Source of the DNA: an uncultured Opitutia bacterium
Lineage (GTDB): Bacteria > Verrucomicrobiota > Verrucomicrobiia > Opitutales > Opitutaceae
Assembly: GCA_903840415.1 (NCBI GenBank)
Contig: CAIMFY010000102.1
Span: 1 to 64,000 of the forward strand
Reading direction: 5' to 3'
DNA length: 64,000 bases
How positions within the stretch are numbered: the first letter of the stretch is position 1; the number at the start of each line of letters is the position of its first letter. The notes beneath the pieces were generated by a model, which had not been told where the DNA came from, did not search any database, and saw nothing but the letters and a program-made list of their open reading frames with translations. Made by a program: the position numbers and the translations under genes. Shown here in pieces: positions 7,968-15,216 of the stretch.

Positions 7968-8264
7968 CTACGCGCCGGTTTTTTCGACGGCTACCTTGCG
8001 GAGCCTCAGCCCTGCCGTCGCGAGCAGCGGGCGTGCACGGCGGGCTGCGAGCCCGAGGTGAATCAGATCGAGCGCGGCGACGGCGCAGTCGGCCGGAACC
8101 ACGAAGCCGAGACTGCGGGCGCGTTTCTCAGAAGTGGGGAGGATGCTGTCATGGTCCGGCCCGTGGCGGTCGGAGATGAACGTCGGCGCGTTGTCGCCGT
8201 CGAGCGTGAGGTAGATGCGTTCTTGGATTTGGGTTTTCATGTTTCGAGCGGATTTATTTTTCAT
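7968..8264 (-). CDS. Hypothetical small island protein
   Basis: This 98-residue protein has no recognised family. The ATG at 8264 overlaps the stop of the preceding gene (ATGA). It sits in the context CTTCCCATCCATGAAAA, nearly identical to that of the preceding gene, which supports 8264 rather than the longer frame from 8309. The sequence mixes a strand-rich N-terminal part (RIYLTLDG) and a C-terminal Ala/Leu/Arg helix. Confidence 0.45.
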   Translation of the reverse strand: MKNKSARNMKTQIQERIYLTLDGDNAPTFISDRHGPDHDSILPTSEKRARSLGFVVPADCAVAALDLIHLGLAARRARPLLATAGLRLRKVAVEKTGA

Positions 8265-8584
8265 GGATGGGAAGGCGTCTTGACGGTCTGGATCGCGCAT
8301 CGCCGGCAATCCCGCGGCGATGTGAACGACATATCGTCGAGCGGTAAGAACGGCCGTATGTGAATATCGCCAACCGAGCAGTCACACGTGGCGCCACGTG
8401 TCTTTAAGTAGCGAAGCGTTCCGGTGACGTTAGCACCCATGGCGTTTAGAACCTCGATGCTTCCTGAAAAACCATCGTGCTTGCATTTGGGAAACAGCTC
8501 GGTGAGCCGGTCGTAAAATTGGCTCCAACCTTGGCGATCTCGGGTGATGATGGGGCGATATATTCTTGTGCGATTTGTTTTCAT
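8261..8584 (-). CDS. DUF2695-like small protein
   Basis: The 107-residue protein contains CKHDGFSGSIEVLNAMGANV followed by TLRYLKTRGATCDCSVGDI. The spacing of the first Cys/His pair and the late CDC motif resembles the DUF2695 family of small proteins of unknown function. Two further cysteines (DCRRC) lie near the C-terminus, so metal binding is plausible. It is the first gene after the origin-like region and overlaps the following gene by four bases. Confidence 0.5.
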   Translation of the reverse strand: MKTNRTRIYRPIITRDRQGWSQFYDRLTELFPKCKHDGFSGSIEVLNAMGANVTGTLRYLKTRGATCDCSVGDIHIRPFLPLDDMSFTSPRDCRRCAIQTVKTPSHP

Positions 8585-8617
8585 AGATGGGAAGTTGTCT
8601 TGTTGAGTCTCGGCGGC

Positions 8618-8827
8618 ACCCGCACCCCCGCGCCTATATATATATAGGCGCTGCGGGTATGCGGGTATGCGGTGCCATGCGGGTTCATTTGCGGGTGTTT
8701 GCGGGTGTGCGGGTAATTGGTCCTAAAATGCTTTCGCCCAAAGATTCGGGGGAAAGCGGGTGATAATTTTGTGGCGCTTCATTCCGTCGAATTTTCTACC
8801 CGCAGTCCGTTCCGAGCATTTGCGGGT
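8618..8827. other. Origin-like repeat region
   Basis: GCGGGT hexamers occur at 8653, 8661, 8679, 8691, 8701 and 8709, mostly 8-12 bp apart, with one more at 8822 and inverted copies (ACCCGC) at 8618 and 8798. They lie beside a perfect AT-rich palindrome and run into the 3' end of the helicase gene. Iterons plus an easily melted segment next to a helicase gene is the usual plan of a plasmid or satellite origin. Function is inferred. Confidence 0.55.
8630..8651. repeat. Perfect 22-bp palindrome with alternating TA core
   Basis: The arm GCGCC and its complement GGCGC flank an alternating TA run of 12 bases, so the whole 22 bp is self-complementary. It is the most AT-rich spot in the neighbourhood and could be the melting or cruciform element of an origin. 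Confidence 0.6.
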
Positions 8828-10210
8828 AGTTTCGATGGCTGAAATCAGGTCCGAAAACCGGAGGCTTGAACGCTCCCCGAATACGTCGGCGGCGAGTTCG
8901 CGGAGTGCTTCGACTTCGGCCGATTCCTTCGCGCTCCCCTTCGTTTGTTCAAGGGAGAGGTGCATCTCGGCTTTGCTATCCCACGAGAAACGCGGCCCGT
9001 CTTTTTCAAAGATTGGCGCGTGCCGTGCGCTGGCGGTGAAGATTGTCGTCACGCCGTCCGCGTCTTTGACTAGCCGGAGGTCAGTTTCGCATTTTCGCTC
9101 AAGCTGCGATCCGAGATGCCCGCGGGATTTCGTCGGCTGGTTTGCCGGCGCTGGGTTGAGATGCAATACGGCAACGAGGCTGCAATCAAAGTCAGTGGCA
9201 GCGGATTCCAAATCGGTCACGAACGGGTTGCATTCTTTCGCGTCGTTAGTGTCGCTCACGAAGTCCGCCACGCCGTCGAGCAACACGAGATAAACGCCAC
9301 CGTGCGCGCGTTTCAGCTCGCGAAGGAGTCGCGGCAGCATCCGGCGCAGTTGCTCGGCAGAAACTCCTTTTACGCCGTAGGAAAAGAGCCAGGGCGGCAA
9401 TTGCTCGGTGTCGGCCCGGCGCTTCGCCACAGCGATCAATGCCTCGTGGTCCTTTGGCGATTGCTCAGTGTCGAGATGCAGGACGGCGTGCGCGTGTTGG
9501 TTATGCGCCCGAAATCCGAGCGAGTCGCCGCGTGGGTTTGGCCCCGCGATGATGGCACCAAGGATCGCGCCGCCGGCGGCCGACTTGCCGCTTTTCTGAA
9601 GCGCCGTCAGCACGCCGAGATTGCCGCGGTTGAAAACCGGGACGTCGCGAAGATAGATCGTCGGCAGTTCTTCTCTGAGGACGCGGCCGAACCCGGCCCG
9701 ACGCGATGCCCACTCCGCGATTGCCGACGGTGCCGAGTTCGTGTCCGCCAGCGAGTGCAAGCGTTCCTCGCTCGTGGCGAGAAAGTCATCGATGCCACCC
9801 GAAAACCCGTAGGCGTCTTCAACGATCCCGGTCGCGGAGCGAATCACGGCGCGGAGCAGCGACTGCTCACGCACTTTGTCGATGAAGTAACCCGCCTGCG
9901 CCGTCGTCGGGATGCGCGAGGAAACTTGCGTCAGAAACGCGTAGCCGCCGATGGCGTCGAGTTGCTTCGACGTTTTCAATTCCTCTGCCACAACCGAAAC
10001 GTCCATCGGCGCCTGCCGGTTGTAGAGTTCGAGGATCCGCTCAAAGATGATTCCGTGCGCCGCGACGTAAAATGACTCCGGCCGGATGCGCGCTTCAAGG
10101 CAGCGTGAAATCACGTCCGCACCGTCGAGCAGACAGCACGAGAGCAGGTATTCCTCCGCCTCGATGCTGTGCGGCAGCGGGCGGCCTGCGCCGGCGTTGG
10201 ACGCGCTCAC
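8723..10210 (-). CDS. Replicative helicase: DnaB N-domain fused to RepA-like ATPase
   Basis: The protein has 495 residues. The first 110 match the DnaB N-terminal domain (PHSIEAEEYLLSCCLLDG, then DAIGGYAFLTQV). Residues about 195-400 form a RecA-fold ATPase of the RepA/AAA_25 type with Walker A LQKSGKSA, Walker B VLLDGVADF and the downstream HLNPAPANQ...RGHLGSQLERK region seen in mobilisable-element helicases. A C-terminal winged-helix-like tail follows. It would unwind DNA at the island origin just downstream. I prefer the GTG at 10210, which overlaps the previous stop (GTGA), to the ATG at 10240. It probably makes replication of the excised island partly independent of host DnaB. Confidence 0.85.
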   Translation of the reverse strand: MSASNAGAGRPLPHSIEAEEYLLSCCLLDGADVISRCLEARIRPESFYVAAHGIIFERILELYNRQAPMDVSVVAEELKTSKQLDAIGGYAFLTQVSSRIPTTAQAGYFIDKVREQSLLRAVIRSATGIVEDAYGFSGGIDDFLATSEERLHSLADTNSAPSAIAEWASRRAGFGRVLREELPTIYLRDVPVFNRGNLGVLTALQKSGKSAAGGAILGAIIAGPNPRGDSLGFRAHNQHAHAVLHLDTEQSPKDHEALIAVAKRRADTEQLPPWLFSYGVKGVSAEQLRRMLPRLLRELKRAHGGVYLVLLDGVADFVSDTNDAKECNPFVTDLESAATDFDCSLVAVLHLNPAPANQPTKSRGHLGSQLERKCETDLRLVKDADGVTTIFTASARHAPIFEKDGPRFSWDSKAEMHLSLEQTKGSAKESAEVEALRELAADVFGERSSLRFSDLISAIETTRKCSERTAGRKFDGMKRHKIITRFPPNLWAKAF

Positions 10211-10347
10211 TTGCCACCCCCACGCAAGTAACGTTGCCATGCGGCGAAGTCGCGTCGGCGCAGCGCGGCCTCAAAAACCGCGACACGCTTTGCGATCTTC
10301 TGCCGGCCGCTCCCGCTGATTCGTCGCCAGCGAAATGCCGTCTTCAC
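10207..10347 (-). CDS. 46-residue basic protein
   Basis: The short frame begins GTG and encodes VKTAFRWRRISGSGRQKI, ending in a WQRYLRGGGK tail; about a third of its residues are Arg or Lys. Its start overlaps the upstream stop (GTGA at 10344-10347) and its stop overlaps the helicase GTG (10207-10210). This double coupling is the main support that it is translated. It is probably nucleic-acid binding. Confidence 0.45.
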   Translation of the reverse strand: MKTAFRWRRISGSGRQKIAKRVAVFEAALRRRDFAAWQRYLRGGGK

Positions 10348-10544
10348 GAGGCACGCTCGCTTTTCTTTGCGGTGCGGTCGCCGGCCAGTGATTTGCCGCT
10401 CGGCTCGGTGAATCGGTGCGCGCCGCGTTCGCGCTGCGCGATCTGCGCATAGTGGGCGGCCGTCCGGTGTTGGGCGTCGAGGTGATTGACGCGAGAGGCG
10501 GCGGCGTCGGAGTCTGCGGCGGCGACTGGTTGCGGCGTGCTCAT
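10344..10544 (-). CDS. Hypothetical 66-residue protein
   Basis: It begins MSTPQPVAAADSDAAASR and is hydrophilic with a basic C-terminus (GDRTAKKSERAS). It starts 2 bp after the excisionase-like gene and its stop overlaps the next GTG, so position supports it more than sequence. No family is recognised. Confidence 0.45.
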   Translation of the reverse strand: MSTPQPVAAADSDAAASRVNHLDAQHRTAAHYAQIAQRERGAHRFTEPSGKSLAGDRTAKKSERAS

Positions 10545-10546
10545 GG

Positions 10547-10786
10547 TCAAACCAATTTGAGCAGCTCGGCGCCAAGGATGCGGAACGGGCGGCCCTGCCC
10601 GCGGATGCGACCGGATCGGACTGCCTGACGAATGGTCGAGGGTTGAACGCGACAAAGTTTCGCGGCTTCGTTCGTCAAATAGATCGCGCCGGAGAGAATC
10701 TGCTCGCGCGGCGCAGCCGATTTGTCGCTCGGAATAACTGCGATTGAACCGGGGTCGGCTGGCAATGGTGACGGGTTGGCGTTCAT
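10547..10786 (-). CDS. Excisionase-like small HTH protein
   Basis: This 79-residue protein has a disordered N-terminal 35 residues and then YLTNEAAKLCRVQPSTIRQAVRSGRIRGQGRPFRI. This is the helix-turn-helix plus wing of the MerR/excisionase (helix_turn_helix_17) family. Such proteins bend attachment-site DNA and direct the integrase towards excision, or act as regulators. Its place two genes after the integrase fits. ATG at 10786 is chosen; an in-frame codon at 10795 is possible. Confidence 0.7.
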   Translation of the reverse strand: MNANPSPLPADPGSIAVIPSDKSAAPREQILSGAIYLTNEAAKLCRVQPSTIRQAVRSGRIRGQGRPFRILGAELLKLV

Positions 10787-10854
10787 TAACGCCACAAGAC
10801 CGTCCCGCCTCCGCGCGTAAACCGCTTTTAATCCACCTGACTAGCCAGATGGAA

Positions 10855-11328
10855 TTATTTCGCTATTTCGCCGGAGAAGCCTGCGCAGAAAGCCGAATAC
10901 CCGATTGTCGAGATTCCGCTTTTCTCGCGCGTCTCACTCCAAAGTTGTTTCTTGTTCGGAGGAGTGGGCAATTTCCACTCGTCGAGAATCTTCCGCGCGG
11001 TCTCCATGAACTTTTCCTTCAATATGCGTTTACGAGCGACCTGCTTCGCTTGGCCGCGTTTCAATCCGCCGCGCTTCACCTGAAAATCCGCCAGATACAT
11101 TGACACGGCCCCAGCCTCGAATGCCGCGGATGCCGCTGCGTCCCAGTTGCCCGCAGCCCAAGCCCGATCAAAGTTATCGCAGTGTTGCAGACAGACGTTC
11201 GCAAACGACTTTTCAACTGCGCCGGAAAATAGGGGGAGGCGAAGATTCTGCGTCACGGTCGTGCGCGCGGCATCGATGCGAATTTGCGCCTGCGTCTTCT
11301 GCTGTGCCTGTGGGCGCCGTTTATTCAC
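10855..11328 (-). CDS. Hypothetical island protein
   Basis: The 157-residue protein starts at a GTG that overlaps the integrase stop (GTGAATAA at 11321-11328). It is rich in Lys/Arg and helices, with a compact block FDRAWAAGNWDAAASAAFEAGAVSMYLADFQ (about 53-83) and a basic helix after it. There is no known family. Coupling to the integrase suggests control of integration or excision, but this is inference. Confidence 0.5.
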   Translation of the reverse strand: MNKRRPQAQQKTQAQIRIDAARTTVTQNLRLPLFSGAVEKSFANVCLQHCDNFDRAWAAGNWDAAASAAFEAGAVSMYLADFQVKRGGLKRGQAKQVARKRILKEKFMETARKILDEWKLPTPPNKKQLWSETREKSGISTIGYSAFCAGFSGEIAK

Positions 11329-12538
11329 TGCCGGCCTTTCCCTTTGGCGGAGTGATGGCAAAATACGCGTTCCCGTCCGGCTGCGTCGCGATCCCGCGGT
11401 AAGTGTCCCAAAGCAGTTGCGCGCTTTTGTGGCACAAGACGACGGAGGTTGCCGCGGGGTTCTTGTAAGCGGCGACGTGATACGACGCGAATCCGTGGCG
11501 CAGGCAGTTGTGCGGGTGCGGCACGTCGGCGCGGGTGAATGCGTCTGCCTTCGCTTCGGCATACTGCCGCTGCGTCATCGCCCACTCTTCCGGCCGCGAC
11601 CACTTGAGCCACGCGTGCAAGTTCTTCGGCAGTCCGTCGAGAAACTGATCCTTTCGCGTCTTTATCTTGGCCGCGGGAATGCGCAGCCCGTCCTTCTGAA
11701 TCTCGGCGGCAACGATCTGACCGGCCGTGTCATTGCGCAGCCCGGCGAACGCTTCTAGCGCAAGCCGTCCGAGCATTTCCCGCCGCTCCTGTGAGATAGG
11801 CGAGCCGTCTTCATTCGTGGAGCTTTTTGAGAAAAGAGACTTCGATTGCGCGATGCTCAAAATCTCGACTTCCTTCGCTGCGACCTTTGGCGGCTTCATG
11901 CCGGCGAATGGTGTGCTGCTGATTCTTTTCGATTCGAGCAACCAGTTGAACAACGCACGGCAACGAGCAAACCGACTGCGCCGGGTGTGTTCCGATCCGA
12001 CCTGCGCGGCCATGAACGCGGCGATCTCTTCGCCCGTCACGTCTCCTACGTTCCGCTCTCCCATCGCTGCCTCTAGGCGGTCAAAAATAGGGCCGTAGTG
12101 GGAAATGGAGGCGGCGTCTACGCCCTCCGCTGTTTTTGCTGCCGTGTAAAGGGCCACGGCCTCGCGAACGGTGAGCGGCGAGACCGCCACGGCCTTGTTC
12201 CTCTCCCAACAAGCCGCGACGGCCTCTAGGTTGGCGTCGGCACCGATGAGCGCGCGGAATGCACGCCACTCCCGAGCCTCGTCCGTATTGAGCCGCAGGG
12301 CGGCGAGCCCGTCCCGCTTCGTGTCGCCCGCGAGCGCCTTGGCAAACTCGATTTGCTTTTCCTGCGTCTGAAACGTCTTCGTCTTCCGCTGGCCATCGAT
12401 GCGCCATTGCACGCCATACGGGCGATCCGGCCGATGGGCGAACGCGATCAGCCGGATGCCGCGCGGCGGCGCCCATTTCGCGGACCTTGCCGCGGTTCCG
12501 CCGTTGGATTCCTCGCCGGTTTGCCCTCGTTTGTTCAT
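11321..12538 (-). CDS. int: Tyrosine recombinase integrase of the island
   Basis: This 405-residue phage-type integrase inserts the island at tRNA-Ala. A core-binding domain (about 115-220, with SRFARCRALFNWLLES) precedes a catalytic domain carrying FAGLRNDTA (first Arg), HNCLRHGFASYH (HxxR) and LCHKSAQLLWDTYRG (second His and nucleophilic Tyr). AKIKTRKDQ may hold the catalytic Lys. Glutamate is usual after the first Arg; here it reads R-N-D. The gene starts about 100 bp from the tRNA, the normal place for an integrase using that tRNA as attachment site. CGTTTGT repeats overlapping and upstream of the start are candidate arm sites and may let the protein repress itself. Confidence 0.9.
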   Translation of the reverse strand: MNKRGQTGEESNGGTAARSAKWAPPRGIRLIAFAHRPDRPYGVQWRIDGQRKTKTFQTQEKQIEFAKALAGDTKRDGLAALRLNTDEAREWRAFRALIGADANLEAVAACWERNKAVAVSPLTVREAVALYTAAKTAEGVDAASISHYGPIFDRLEAAMGERNVGDVTGEEIAAFMAAQVGSEHTRRSRFARCRALFNWLLESKRISSTPFAGMKPPKVAAKEVEILSIAQSKSLFSKSSTNEDGSPISQERREMLGRLALEAFAGLRNDTAGQIVAAEIQKDGLRIPAAKIKTRKDQFLDGLPKNLHAWLKWSRPEEWAMTQRQYAEAKADAFTRADVPHPHNCLRHGFASYHVAAYKNPAATSVVLCHKSAQLLWDTYRGIATQPDGNAYFAITPPKGKAGSE

Positions 12539-12567
12539 TCCCGTTTGTCTCGGTTTGTCGTTTGTAT
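12529..12567. repeat. CGTTTGT repeats beside integrase start (arm-site candidates)
   Basis: CGTTTGT occurs at 12529, 12542 and 12559, with a GGTTTGT variant at 12552, all in the same direction and overlapping the integrase start codon. A matching CGTTTGTCTG is at 3620 near the opposite end, as expected for integrase arm-binding sites. Confidence 0.4.
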
Positions 12568-12634
12568 GTCAAATCAACAAACAATGACTCAGCCTTGACT
12601 AACATTCTACCTCTGAAACCGGATTTACCGGGCG

Positions 12635-12653
12635 AAGTGGTGGACCCTAGGAG
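12635..12653. repeat. Right attachment repeat (19 bp) within tRNA-Ala
   Basis: It is identical to 3559-3577. It covers the CCA end, acceptor 3' strand and the edge of the T stem of tRNA-Ala, so insertion kept the tRNA whole. Confidence 0.85.
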
Positions 12654-12713
12654 GTTCGAACTCCTGACCTCCTCAATGCCATTGAGGCGCTCTACCAACT
12701 GAGCTAAGAGCCC
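12638..12713 (-). tRNA. tRNA-Ala(GGC)
   Basis: The minus strand folds into a full 76-nt cloverleaf. The acceptor GGGCTCT pairs with AGGGTCC (two G-T pairs). The D stem is GCTC/GAGC. The anticodon stem CCTCA/TGAGG encloses loop ATGGCAT with anticodon GGC, and the T stem AGGAG/CTCCT encloses TTCGAAC. CCA is encoded. Its 3' end is the integration site of the 9.1-kb island. Confidence 0.96.
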
Positions 12714-12851
12714 TTCGCACTTGCGAGAGGTGAGGAAAATCGAAGTTCTCTTGACGAACGCAAGGACTTTTTGGTGCGGCGCCGGGTGATAGGATTTGAG
12801 GTCAGGCGGAGTTTGTCCCCGTCGTTTCGGTCATAAAACCCGACCTGCGAT

Positions 12852-13619
12852 CTAGGGCGCCAATACCGGCGGATCCTCGGCGGGCGGCGGCGTCAGACTG
12901 GCGGCATAGGCCCGGGCGAGGACGGCGCGCCAATGGGCGTCCTCAATTTCCCGGCGCCGCACTGCACGATATTCCATCTCACCGGCGTAGAAGATGAATG
13001 CAAACAGCACGGCCGTGAGCCATGTGTGAAAGAGGAAAAGCGCGCCAAGGGCACCAATCACTGCCAAAACTTTGCCCACACTCGCGGCCCAAAATGTCGC
13101 ACGCAAATACTGCATCCGAGTCGCCAGCAGCGCGCGGAGGATGCGGCCACCATCCATCGGGAAGACCGGGACCAGGTTGAAGCAGCCCATGATCAGGTTC
13201 CAGTGCAGGAGCAGTTGGGCGAAGCCCGTCGCATCAGCAGTAAAATCTGACAACGGCCAGCCAGCCGGGAACCCCACCGCGATCCACAGCACAGCCACGA
13301 TGAGGAAATTCACCGCCGGCCCGGCGAGCGTAATGAGCAGCTCGCGCGATGGTTGCCGCGGGATGTCGTCAAACTCCGCCATGCCGCCGATGGGCATCAG
13401 CAGGATGCGGCGCACGCCGATGCCAAAATGCATCGCCGTAAATGAATGCCCCAGTTCGTGCAGCACGACACAGGTGAAAAACGCAACGAGCGTCCCGACG
13501 CCCCAAAGCAGCCCCGACCAGCCATCGTCCTGCCAGCCTTCCTGCGCGGCGAAGGCGAGGAGCAGGAAAAACGAGAAATGCACCGCGAGCTGGATGCCGC
13601 GGATGCGGAAAAGGTTCAT
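12852..13619 (-). CDS. Site-2 protease family zinc metalloprotease (M50)
   Basis: This 255-residue integral membrane protein has about six hydrophobic segments. VLHELGHSFTAMHF carries the HExxH zinc motif, and NLVPVFPMDGGRILRALL carries the second N/DG motif whose Asp completes the zinc site. It is the short SpoIVFB-like form, with no PDZ or CBS domain visible. Such enzymes cut substrates inside the membrane, often releasing regulators. ATG at 13619 is chosen because the hydrophobic N-terminus starts there; ATG at 13634 is possible. It is divergent from the NtrC-type regulator across about 90 bp. Confidence 0.85.
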   Translation of the reverse strand: MNLFRIRGIQLAVHFSFFLLLAFAAQEGWQDDGWSGLLWGVGTLVAFFTCVVLHELGHSFTAMHFGIGVRRILLMPIGGMAEFDDIPRQPSRELLITLAGPAVNFLIVAVLWIAVGFPAGWPLSDFTADATGFAQLLLHWNLIMGCFNLVPVFPMDGGRILRALLATRMQYLRATFWAASVGKVLAVIGALGALFLFHTWLTAVLFAFIFYAGEMEYRAVRRREIEDAHWRAVLARAYAASLTPPPAEDPPVLAP

Positions 13620-13634
13620 TGACCAACTTAGCAT

Positions 13635-13691
13635 AGAGTGAAAGTGAAAGTGAGAGGGAAACCGAGCGTCGGCAATCCACACTTTCACTCT
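13635..13691. promoter_or_regulatory. Inverted purine/pyrimidine repeat between divergent genes
   Basis: AGAGTGAAAGTG (13635-13646) and its exact complement CACTTTCACTCT (13680-13691) flank a 33-bp spacer. GTGAAA-type repeats continue outside both arms. The element fills the divergent promoter region and could bind a dimeric regulator or form a hairpin. Confidence 0.4.
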
Positions 13692-13712
13692 CCCTTTCTC
13701 TTTCACTCTTTC

Positions 13713-15179
13713 ATGTCTGATCCCGTTGCCAAACCTCCCTTGATTCTCGTGGTCGATGACGATGCCGAGATTCGGTATTCGCTGACCCGCGTGCTGTCGT
13801 CGCGCAAATATCAAGTCATCGAGGCGCCGAGTGGCGAGCAGGGCGTTGCGATGGTCAAGAAAGGGCCGCCGCCGGATCTGGTGTTTCTCGACGTGCGGAT
13901 GGGCGGGATGGGTGGGATCGAGGCGCTTCAGCACATGCGGTCTGCAAATCCGAAGCTCCTCATCGTGTTGATGACGGCGTTCGGCACCGCGCAGACCGCG
14001 ATCGAGGCGATGAAATACGGGGCCTTCGATTACGTGATGAAACCCTTCGATCCGGCGAAGGTGCTGTCGCTCGTCGATAACGCGCTCAAGGCCCACGCCG
14101 ATCTGCGGGCCGTCGGCGATTACAAGCCGACAATCAACGCCGAGGATTACCGCGAGGGCATCGTCGGCAGCTCCACGTCAATGCAGGAAGTGTTCAAGAC
14201 CATCGGCCAGGTAACAGCGAGTGATGTGACCGTGATGATCACGGGCGAGAGTGGCACGGGCAAGGAACTGGTCGCGCGGTCGATTTGGAAACACAGCCAC
14301 CGCGCCACAAAGCCTTTCGTCGCCGTCAACTGCGCCGCGATTCCCGACAATTTGATCGAGAGCGAACTCTTCGGCCACGAAAAGGGATCGTTCACCGGCG
14401 CGACCGCCCAGCGGATCGGCAAGTTCGAGCTTTGCGATGCCGGGACGATCTTCCTCGATGAAATCGGCGACATGGCGCTCGCAACGCAGACAAAAATCTT
14501 GCGCGTGCTCCAGGCCGGCGAGATCCAGCGCGTCGGCGGCACTGAGACGATCAAAGTAGACGTCCGCATCCTCGCGGCGACAAACAAGGATCTGGAGGAG
14601 ATGGTGAAGGTGAAGTTGTTCCGCGAAGATCTTTATTACCGGCTCAACGTCGTGCGGATCAGAATGCCGCCCCTGCGGGAGCGCGGCGACGATGTGCCGC
14701 AGATCGTGGATTTTTGCCTGCAAAATCTGGTGAAGCAGAAGAAGGCGCGCGTCACCAAAGTATCGCCCGAGGCCATGACCGTGCTCACCCGCCATACTTG
14801 GCCGGGTAACGTGCGTGAACTCGAAAATGTGATCTACCGCAGCGCGGTCATTGCACAGGGCGATGCGATCCTTGTGAAGGATTTGCCGGCCGAGATTCGC
14901 GGCGGCGCTGGCGAAACCAGCGCGACTCTGCCGATAAGCGGAAGTAGCGAATCCGTGGGCGCACCGGCGGAGGCGCCGCCGCGTGCGGCGCTCACCCTCG
15001 AGGCCGCGTTCGATTTTCTGTTTGCCGAGCTCGCGACGAGCGGTGAGCCGATGCTGCCCCGGGTCGAGCAGGCGTTTGTCTCGCGCGCGTTGGCGGCTGA
15101 AAAGTCCGACGACGCGAAGGTCGCGAAACAGCTCGGCCTAACCAAGGCCGCACTGCAAAAGCGCCGCAGGGGCAGCTGA
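13713..15179 (+). CDS. NtrC-family sigma-54-dependent response regulator
   Basis: The protein has 488 residues in three parts. A receiver domain (about 9-125) has acidic residues DDD at 15-17, phospho-acceptor Asp60 in LVFLDVR and Lys110. An AAA+ activator domain (about 150-385) has Walker A GESGTGKE and the sigma-54 contact loop GSFTGA in place of the common [18 protein letters not shown] marks its end. A Fis-like DNA-binding tail ends the protein ([16 protein letters not shown]). It activates sigma-54 promoters after phosphorylation. No sensor kinase gene is adjacent. Confidence 0.93.
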   Translation: MSDPVAKPPLILVVDDDAEIRYSLTRVLSSRKYQVIEAPSGEQGVAMVKKGPPPDLVFLDVRMGGMGGIEALQHMRSANPKLLIVLMTAFGTAQTAIEAMKYGAFDYVMKPFDPAKVLSLVDNALKAHADLRAVGDYKPTINAEDYREGIVGSSTSMQEVFKTIGQVTASDVTVMITGESGTGKELVARSIWKHSHRATKPFVAVNCAAIPDNLIESELFGHEKGSFTGATAQRIGKFELCDAGTIFLDEIGDMALATQTKILRVLQAGEIQRVGGTETIKVDVRILAATNKDLEEMVKVKLFREDLYYRLNVVRIRMPPLRERGDDVPQIVDFCLQNLVKQKKARVTKVSPEAMTVLTRHTWPGNVRELENVIYRSAVIAQGDAILVKDLPAEIRGGAGETSATLPISGSSESVGAPAEAPPRAALTLEAAFDFLFAELATSGEPMLPRVEQAFVSRALAAEKSDDAKVAKQLGLTKAALQKRRRGS

Positions 15180-15216
15180 GTTTTCCTTGCGCCTCGTTTG
15201 CACTGAATTTTCGCCC

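Larger units (their letters stand above)
3559..12653. mobile_element. tRNA-Ala-integrated island, about 9.1 kb, phage-satellite-like
   Basis: A 19-bp identical repeat, AAGTGGTGGACCCTAGGAG, marks both ends. The right copy is part of the 3' end of tRNA-Ala and the left copy is a detached fragment of it, the classic result of integrase-mediated insertion. The integrase is the first gene inside the tRNA end. Behind it come an excisionase-like HTH protein, a DnaB-N/RepA-like helicase, an origin-like repeat region, a Nu1/TerS-like protein, an ERCC4-domain nuclease and unknown small genes, nearly all leftward and tightly packed. There are no portal, capsid, tail or large terminase genes. The size and content fit a phage satellite or PICI-like element; a cryptic prophage remnant is the main alternative. 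Confidence 0.85.

Noticed and set aside
8630-8651. TATATA run read as a promoter
   Set aside because: It is part of a perfect palindrome with GC arms and no suitable -35 element; an origin or cruciform role is more plausible.
9116-10075. Long rightward open frame of about 320 codons inside the helicase region
   Set aside because: It lies antisense to the helicase, has no family motifs and an Arg-rich composition typical of the complement of a GC-rich gene.
13620-14096. N-terminal extension of the site-2 protease by about 160 residues
   Set aside because: The added part is antisense to the NtrC-type regulator and carries no motif; the hydrophobic N-terminus begins at 13619.
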